Source of the DNA: Silurus meridionalis
Lineage: Eukaryota; Chordata; Actinopteri; Siluriformes; Siluridae
Direction: 5' to 3'
Assembly: GCF_014805685.1 (NCBI RefSeq)
Contig: NC_060902.1
Coordinates: 3,342,786-3,406,785, forward strand
DNA length: 64,000 bases
Shown one piece after another: positions 52,001 through 60,700 of the stretch. The number at the start of each line of letters is the position of its first letter. The first letter of the stretch is position 1. The position numbers were made by a program, and so were the translations under genes. Under the pieces are notes generated by a model. It did not search any database. It was given only the letters and a program-made list of their open reading frames with translations, and was not told the DNA's origin.

Positions 52001-55000
52001 TCTACCTTAAATAACACCTCATCATTAGAATGTGGCTGTTAATAGCTAACAGAATAGTCGTGGAAGATTGTTTCCCCCACATGTCAGAAGATTATACCGA
52101 TTTACAGTATCTTGCATTTGTTTTTTTTTTAGATTTGTAACCATTACTACCAAGCTGATCTCGTTCCGTTGATCTTCAAGTTCAGTTTATTACTATGTGG
52201 CAGAAAAAAAGCTTGCAGCCACACCGGCTCTAACGTTTTACAGTCTGTTGTGCGTTTCTAAAAAGAAATTTATTGACTGCTGCATGTCCTACAAGACTAT
52301 TTCTTAGACTTATAAGACTTTCTCTGATATTTGAAGCACTGACCTTGGTGCCAGATGCTGAGAAAGGATTTGACTGGATTTCCTTTTACTCTGAAATAAA
52401 AAGCAGTGTTTTAAAGCTTTTTGAATTGAGTCTGTTGGAACTGTAGGCAAAAATAATGGATAGTGTCTATAATGAGAAATAGTGAAACTTTTATTTTGAC
52501 GATATAGTCTCCACTTTTCCTGTTTGCGTCTCAATCAAATGCCGACTCTAAACAGTTTCAGCAAGATAGCATCAAAACATGAGTCATTTGGAAATGCTTG
52601 CTTGTTAATACCATAAACAACACCTTATGTATTAAAAAGATTGTTGGGGTTCATGTGTGTATCTGTGTATTGTTTTTCTTAATGGTTTAATTTTATGGCC
52701 TTGTGTTGAACTGTTTTTTAACCACCCTATGGCCTGATACCAGTCTGAAGTGTATTGGCTGGGAGTCTACTCTAAAATATAAAGAACATGACAAACTGGC
52801 AGTGAATGGTCTTACATATTTGAAAACTAATTGTATTTAAAGCTAAACGTGAATATAGGTAAAGTATATCATTAACATTTCTGGCCCCTTCGACACAAGC
52901 TCCCTGCCTGTTTTTCTTTATCTAATGTTATGCGTCAAATTAGTTTTCTGGGCTCTTAATGGAAATGCAAGTAGGTCGTTCGATTCATTACTTGTTCTCA
53001 AGCTCAGATTGATGGGCGGTTTTGTTTTGTTTTAGAAAACATTAATCTTCTTGTCAGGATTTCAGATGTCTCTTTCCAATACCTCTAATATAAACTATAT
53101 GGACAGTATTGGGCCAGCCATATGTAGTTCTTTCACAAACTGTTACCACAAAGTTGGAGGCACACAATTGAATCGAATGTCTTTGGATTTCTTTTTATTT
53201 GAACTAGGAGATTCAAACCTGTTTAAGCTTGACCATGCTCTGTGTGAGAGTTCCATGAAATTATGGTTTATATCGGTTGTGTATTAGGTATTTCTTGTTT
53301 ATGTGCTAAACATATCCTCCAGTTGACCCTCTTTGGGAATCTTTATAGGAAAGTGTCTCTAATTATAACCAATACAAAACATGTATATACTGTACAAAAT
53401 AAATAAAAAAATTTTACAGACAAAAGGTGAAGGCTGTCTCTGATAAATCAAAATGACCCACCATTTCTCCTTACGGTAGTTTAACCAGAATAATGAAAAG
53501 AAAAACAGGCTGTTGTGATATTTAATAGAGAAAAAAATTTTAGCCCAAGAAGATAAGTCAACATAGAGGTAGGAGTTCACACACTGGAGAATACCAAAGA
53601 TTAAAATGAGGTTCAAGCAGACCTTGTTGGACTTCTAAAGTTATGTTAAAGTGTCCATGTCAGTAAAACCAGAGTGCATAGCTAAAAATGAAATAATGCT
53701 CCTAAAAACATTTGCCAGCATTTTATGAGGTAAGAATGCATTTAATATGTTTGTAAGGCCTTGAGAAAACAAAGGTTTTATGAGTTGAGTATGTGACTGT
53801 TTACTTTCTGTGCATAATCCACTTTTCTTAGCTTTCTACCCCACACTGAAGGCGTAGCTACACTCATTTTTGTCTCTTACCCCAGCAGGCTTTTATCTGG
53901 GGTCATTCTCTGATCCGTCCTCAGCCAAGAACTGCTAGTCAACATTTCTGTCATCTGTCAATAAACATAGCGCAGGTTTTATTTGTCTTAGCATTATGCA
54001 AGCCAACACACCATTGACTTGATGTTGGTTTACGTTGCTGACTTGACCTCTATCATCTAAGATAGAGGAAAAAACATTTTCAATAATGCTTATCTGAAGA
54101 TTTGTTTGGATTTGGGAGACGGGATTTTTGAAAAGCTAAATATTTTAATGAAAGTGTTCCAAACAGGTTTATGCAGTAATTCAGCTGGTTTGTTCTCAAT
54201 ATCTGAGACTGACTTTTGAATTGTTTTGTCAGATGTGCGATATTAAAACTTTGGCATCAACCCAAAAGCTTTTGCTCGTCTCTAGATTTGGCCAATCAGT
54301 GGTTTGCTCTGAGGTAGAGAGCCTTTGAATTTTGTAAGATTTGGTTTCCTTTCTCCTGATCAGAACATTTCTTGGCATTGGTCTCTCTCACGTGAGTGCT
54401 GTAACAGGCAGTCCCAGGACTCACTTTTCCATTCGTGAACGTCGACCATCCAATTTTTCTATCCGCCTTTCCATCAAAGCCAAGATCATTTTGTCGGATG
54501 TGCTGTTGATTATCAGCGAAGTTGCTGCCACTGGCATGGAATTAGTGCTATCTTTAACAAAGGATTTTGCAGGAGATAAGGCCAGTCGAGACCTCTCAAG
54601 ATTAAAAAACATTATAACAAAACACGGTCTTCTTTGCCAACATTTCATGTAAGCACTTGCTGGAGTCGACTGCGACAGATGAAAAAGAAGAAGCACCCCT
54701 GACAGAATTTGAATGATTTGCTGTGGAGTTATACCTTTGAATACCTTTGAACTGAAACAAACTTGACAAGCCCGGATCTATTTGCACCTTATGAATGCAT
54801 AAAAAATGTCATATTTTTGACTTAATTATCTCTGGACAGATTACATTTTCAAAACTCAAACCATTAAGAAAAACAGATCCGATTCGGTGGACGTGCGGAT
54901 TCTGAAAGCAATGCTTCAAATGGGGGGGGCTTGTTATCATAATGAAATTCTGGGTTTGTTTTCCACGGATGATTCACCTCATATGAACTTTGCTTTCAGT

Positions 55001-57734
55001 GAACCGTGAACGAGCCCTGTATTAAATTTAAGGAGAATAATTTCCCAGTGGACCCCACTGCAATACAAGGCATATTGAAGAACTACAGTATGAAGCTAGT
55101 CAGACAAACTACATTTCTAAAACAGCCAAACAAAAACAAATTGGTTTGTTAAATTATTTATCAATTGTCCATATTCATATATTGGCCATGTTTGCTTGTC
55201 AATTTAAACGTGAAAAGGCACTAAACTTTATTCTTCTCTTAGCCACCTGCATACAGTGATCATTTTAAAGTTTCGATTTAATCCATAAGGTGTAATAATG
55301 CTCCTTAAATCATTGTAAAGCTATACCATTTGATATAACCAACTATTTGATGTACCAGATATCAGAGATCAACAAGTAGTAACAAAATACAAATACTGTA
55401 GTTTATTTTACTATTTATTTTCCAGACAACTTTTTACTTTCACTCATCTAATTTTTTACACAAATATCTATACTTTCTACTTTTTCAAACCAGGCTTGTT
55501 ACTTGTTTTAATCGAGTTCTTATTGCTCTTATTTCTCCCAGAATTTGGATTCAGGTATTGTATTACAATATATGAGTGCAAATTTGGCTATGGAAGTTTA
55601 GAAAGGATATGAAGATTTTCACTCTGCACTTTTCTTTTATCCATCCTCTAATATCTGTAAGACATGCTGTATGTGTTTGGAAACAGAGGCACTGTGGGTA
55701 TATTGTTGATTACTCCACAACTGGGAACAATTGTATATAAAATATACACTTTACAGACAAAACTATTGGGACACCTGACTTTTCCAAACATATACGTTTT
55801 TTCTCCAAAATGTTACCTCAAAGGTGGAAGCACACAATTGTATAGGATGTCTTTGGATGCAGTTGCTTTATTTTTTTAATTTCAATTAAACTTGGACACC
55901 CAAACTTGTTCTAGCATGCTTGGAATCTTAGGGTCAGGTGTCCTCAAGTTTTTGACCATTTTAGGTATCCAATGGAATTTTCTTCTTCTATCAGTGTTTA
56001 TTATTACCAAACAGGTAGTGGTGCGAAAAGAAGCTTGGTTGTTTCTGGTCTGTGTCCAACCCATGAGGCCATGATGCATTGTAGCTAATGATCTATTGCA
56101 TGTACATTTCTGTATAAGGCTGTACGATGATATCATTACAGGTAGCTACAGTATAAGGAAAAGGCTTGAAGCTACAAATCCAGCCTACAGCACATTGTCT
56201 GACTATGAACACACTCTTACACTTGGAGCTGAAGCATTGTAATTATTACTGGAACAGCTTAGAATTTAGACTTGCCAGTAATATTTTATGGCCTTTAAGT
56301 GTCTGGAAAGATTTTGCTGTAAATCATTTATGCAGTAGTAATAACTTTTGGTAATTATACCTTCACTGTTTATTGGGAATGCCTGTATATCTTCATCCAT
56401 CCAGAAAATCATATGGCTGCACCGCAGCGCATAAAATCATGCAGCTCTAGTTAATATTCACATTAAACATTTCAGACATTGTTGGTTTGAGTATTTCAGA
56501 AATTGCTGCTCTCTTGACGTTGCACAGAATAATGTGAAAACAAGAAACATCCAATGAGCGACAGTTATGCGGCAAAGATGCTTTTTTAAATAGAGAGCTC
56601 GGATGAGAATGGCAAAACTTTTTCAAGCTAACAGGAAGTCAACAGTAAGTCAAATAGAGACTCATTCAACTGTACGAAGCAGAAAAGCATCTTGTAAAAT
56701 GCTCTTGGTCATTTTTAGTACCGAAAAAGCAGCAGTCAGTACTGGCAGCTCGAAATCCATTATGTGAGACTGATGCCCAGTGTACTATGATGATGTGCAT
56801 AGCTTGGATCCAGTTTCTATAACAGTAATTAGAATTTTTCTCCACGAGACTAGCCCAGCCTTGTCTCAAATCTCACATGCACATCATTTGATATTGAAAT
56901 GATATGTTAACTAGTTGCACACAAACATATCGTATTCTGTCTGCAGGACAAAGTTAATATTTAACCTTCAGTTCTATCTCAGTTGTAAATGTACTTGCCA
57001 AAACACAACCTTTTTTTCCCCCTGCGTATGTACCTGTCATGAGAAGTGATGAAAAGCATCTCCACAGGCAATTCCCGGGCTACATGTGACTGTCAGCAGG
57101 CTGTAATAAGTATTCAGAGTGTGCAGCTCAGCTCTGCGCTCATGCTGGCTTTCAGAGGTTATTATCCTCAGCACCTTCGGCAGGTTTCAGCCAACAGAAA
57201 CATGTTTTGACTTAGAACTGCTCCATTTCCCCGCCGGCTTAGTTTGTACTTTTTACATTCACAGTCCTCCTCCACCTAGAGATGAGGATATTTTAGTGTC
57301 TTAACATTGCAGAAAGACTCAAACTCTGCCCTGCAGATGACCTAAGGTTCAAACTCCTGAAGTCTGTAGTTCTAATTCAGTAAACTCAGCATGTGGTTTT
57401 AGCAGAACATTGACTCTGTGAAATGCTCCATTCACACCTGCTGCAAAGATTCACCATGTTTAATGCAAGCCACAAACCACTAGCCATACCTCACTGTCAT
57501 TTGTGTCCTAATTTGCGTGTATGTCATGTGTACAGCATAATCAGATAAATCTCTTTACTACCTATTGCTAGCAGGAAGCTAGTTTGCTTCCAGGAAGTGT
57601 GTTTCACAGGGATTTCCCAGTTTCCTGTTCCTACAAAACCCAAGCAAATGCAATAACAAATGTGTTGTACAGGAACATTTCGGTGCAACATACTGTTTTA
57701 TTCTTATCTTTTAATAATGTAACCGATGATTATG

Positions 57735-57775
<41 letters not shown>

Positions 57776-60700
57776 TTGTATAATTTTTTTGTACTTATTT
57801 TTTTTTTTGCAATTATTTAAAGTTCTTTTTCACACCGTGCAGTTTTATTACTAATTAAAGTTATTTTATAATTTGCAGTTTAAATAACTTCAATATTGGA
57901 ATAAAATAAAAAAATCCAATTATTCTAGAACAAAAGGAAATAAATGTCAAATTATTTGAATTCTTAAGAAAGAATGAATGTAGATAAAATATCGATACTC
58001 ACGACCTTGACACTCGCGACCTTGAGAGTTTGCGACTTTTCATTTGGAACCGGACTTAGAGTAAATCGCGAGTGATTGCGAGTGGCCTGAAAGTTCGGAG
58101 TTACATTTCAAAATAGAGTTTGTACTAATAAATTACATAGAAATGTTTGGAAAACTATTTTATTATTGTATTATTTCTTTGAAGTAGTAAATAAAACATT
58201 TATGACAAGTAATTCACAATTTTTGTTTACAGTACATGTGCAATTCCACTTGAAAAAGGAACCACGTGACCCCAGCGAGTATCGAGGTTGCACTGTATTA
58301 GATTGATACTTTCTTTAGGCACTTAAAATAAAATATTAAATATATTATTTAATATATCCCAGAAGTACTGTTAATTGTTCAGTTTAACTGTGCCACTATT
58401 TGGGGGTGAAATCACCCACTGTTTCAGGATGCCTTTCCCCGACTAGAGAGCTATTTGACGCCACTCGCCCTTTGACAAACAAAACCGGTGAGGTTGTTTG
58501 GGAGTGTGGCTTTACCCCGATATAGCAGCTTCCCCTCTCGCACATCCTGTTTGCTACACACAGGGCCCGTCTCCTTTGTGTGCTTTCAGACACCCTTTCA
58601 GACACACTCTCTTGCCTCACTGTGTACTGGGCTGACTGATGGGTGACGCCTGTGCTGGTTTTAAGACTCTGCATCTACGGCTTGCTGTGGAAATTCGGTG
58701 AATTTGTGGTGATTTGTTGAGCGAGAGACATTGCAGTAGTTCCTGATGATGGGGTGCTGTCTTTTTGTGCATCACAAGGTGAGTGTGGACTCACTGCATC
58801 ACTGTGAGTAATGAGTTTAGTGATTAATGCTTTTCAAAAATGTACTTGTTTCTCTCATATACTAATTGCAGTGTGGTTAGTGAAGAAGCCTTTAATGAAT
58901 TCTTAGCGCTTTGCATCAAACCAACATGAACTTTCACTACTTGTTGTATGTGCCGGGGGAAATCTTTATTGAGGCGTCTGAGTAATCCTGCTCTCTGGGG
59001 AGGTGAAGAATTATATTCATGGCCTGATTACAAATGAGCAGCATCGTCTTTCATTAATAGCAAGGATGCTTATTAGTAAATAAATGCATTTATTAAAATA
59101 AATTAACACCGTTTTACACACCACAATATTAGACACACTCTGAGAAAAGTATATTGTGATGCAATTTATAATGGTGTCAATATAACAGAATCCATCTCCT
59201 AGCTCCAAGCTCAGTGATAAACTGTAAATATTGGTCTTATATGGTGTCAACATTGAATGAACTTCAGTTCAATATTTTACTACATACTGACTCTGAAGGA
59301 TGTATTTTACTGATTAATATTAACTTTTTATGCCTGACTGATTTCAATTTCCAATCGCTGAGCAAATGTTGTGAGCATCCTAACACAATCCCAGACCAAA
59401 AATGATGCCAAAGTAGAATGCAATATAATATTTTATTTATATCATGTATTATATTGAAAGGCCTCTGTTTGAGAGGCCTGTGCTTGATTTGGTGCAACTT
59501 GCTTAGCATTGTCCTTTAAGTGCTTGTGATTAAAAATGTGTTTTCCACTGTATGGTCATAAAACAGACGTAGAAGATTCTTTGACAGGCTTTAGTTTAAT
59601 AAGATTCTCGACATCCTAGTCGTCTAATGCGGAATACACACTGTATATTTCCAAATCAAATAATAATTTTGCACCTTGTCTCTTTAAAATTTAGAAATTG
59701 CAGCAATACGCAACAAACAATGAAAGTCCAAGGATACACCAGTTGTCACATGCAGCAGATACTTGAATCCACTTGTGTCCTCCACTATTTGTGCAGATTT
59801 GCGACATGATTCCTTGAAGTAAAAATAGCTGGTTTCTTAATAGCACTATGTGTCCCGTTCTTTCTGTATCTCCCCACCCATTCCTTCCTTCTCACTCCAT
59901 TTAACTTATTTTCTCTCTTTTTTGTTTCCATACAAAATAAGGAAAAAATAACCACCCTAAGCAGTCATTCTTGACAGTCACTTGGGGACAAGTTCTTTTT
60001 TCTTTTTCTTTTTTTCTAGATTTTGGGAGCAGGAAAACATCACTTGCGATCTCCTCAAGTGAAAGATTCAAGAGCCTCATCTGCAGGTGCTAGCATAATG
60101 TTTTGCAAAACAACTGATTATGAAAGCCACATAGTTTCATAGGTTCTGAAATTTTTAGAAGTTAAAAGGAAATGTGTTGTTCAACCCGTGTAGGAAAAGA
60201 CACCTGGTCAGCTGTTATTGTCTTCATTTCTGATGAAATATACAGATCTAGAGAAGTGGAAACCCACAACCTGGTGCCATTTTTGCAAAGGGGGTAAAAC
60301 CGATGGCATCCTAACTACTGGAAATATCTATTACTTTTCACAAAAAATATGTTTATGGAAGATCCTCCTTCTATGAAAATCACAGGAGTCCCATTAGATG
60401 ACTTTATACCCCAAGTCATTTGCAGTTCGGATCCATCTGGTCCTGATAAAAACTGAGGTAAACGAGCGTTAAAAGGCTGTGGGAGGTGACCTGTATATGC
60501 GCTCGATTGCGGGAGGATTCTTGAAACCGATCCCTGGGAGCAGGGCCACATCCCTCAAGCTCTTTGGAGGAATGTGTGTTTGTCTAAATGGAAGTAGTTC
60601 ATTAGGGTTGAGTCTCTGCAGCCCCTCTTGATTCCATTCTTTCAGTCTTCCAGTCTTTCCCTCTGGCTAGAGCATTAGGCTGCCGTGTTTTTAAGCGAGT

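Noticed and set aside
57980..58285. Possible inverted repeat with CGACCTTG and CGAGTATCGAGG motifs
   Set aside because: The arms do not pair convincingly over more than a few bases. I could not define borders.
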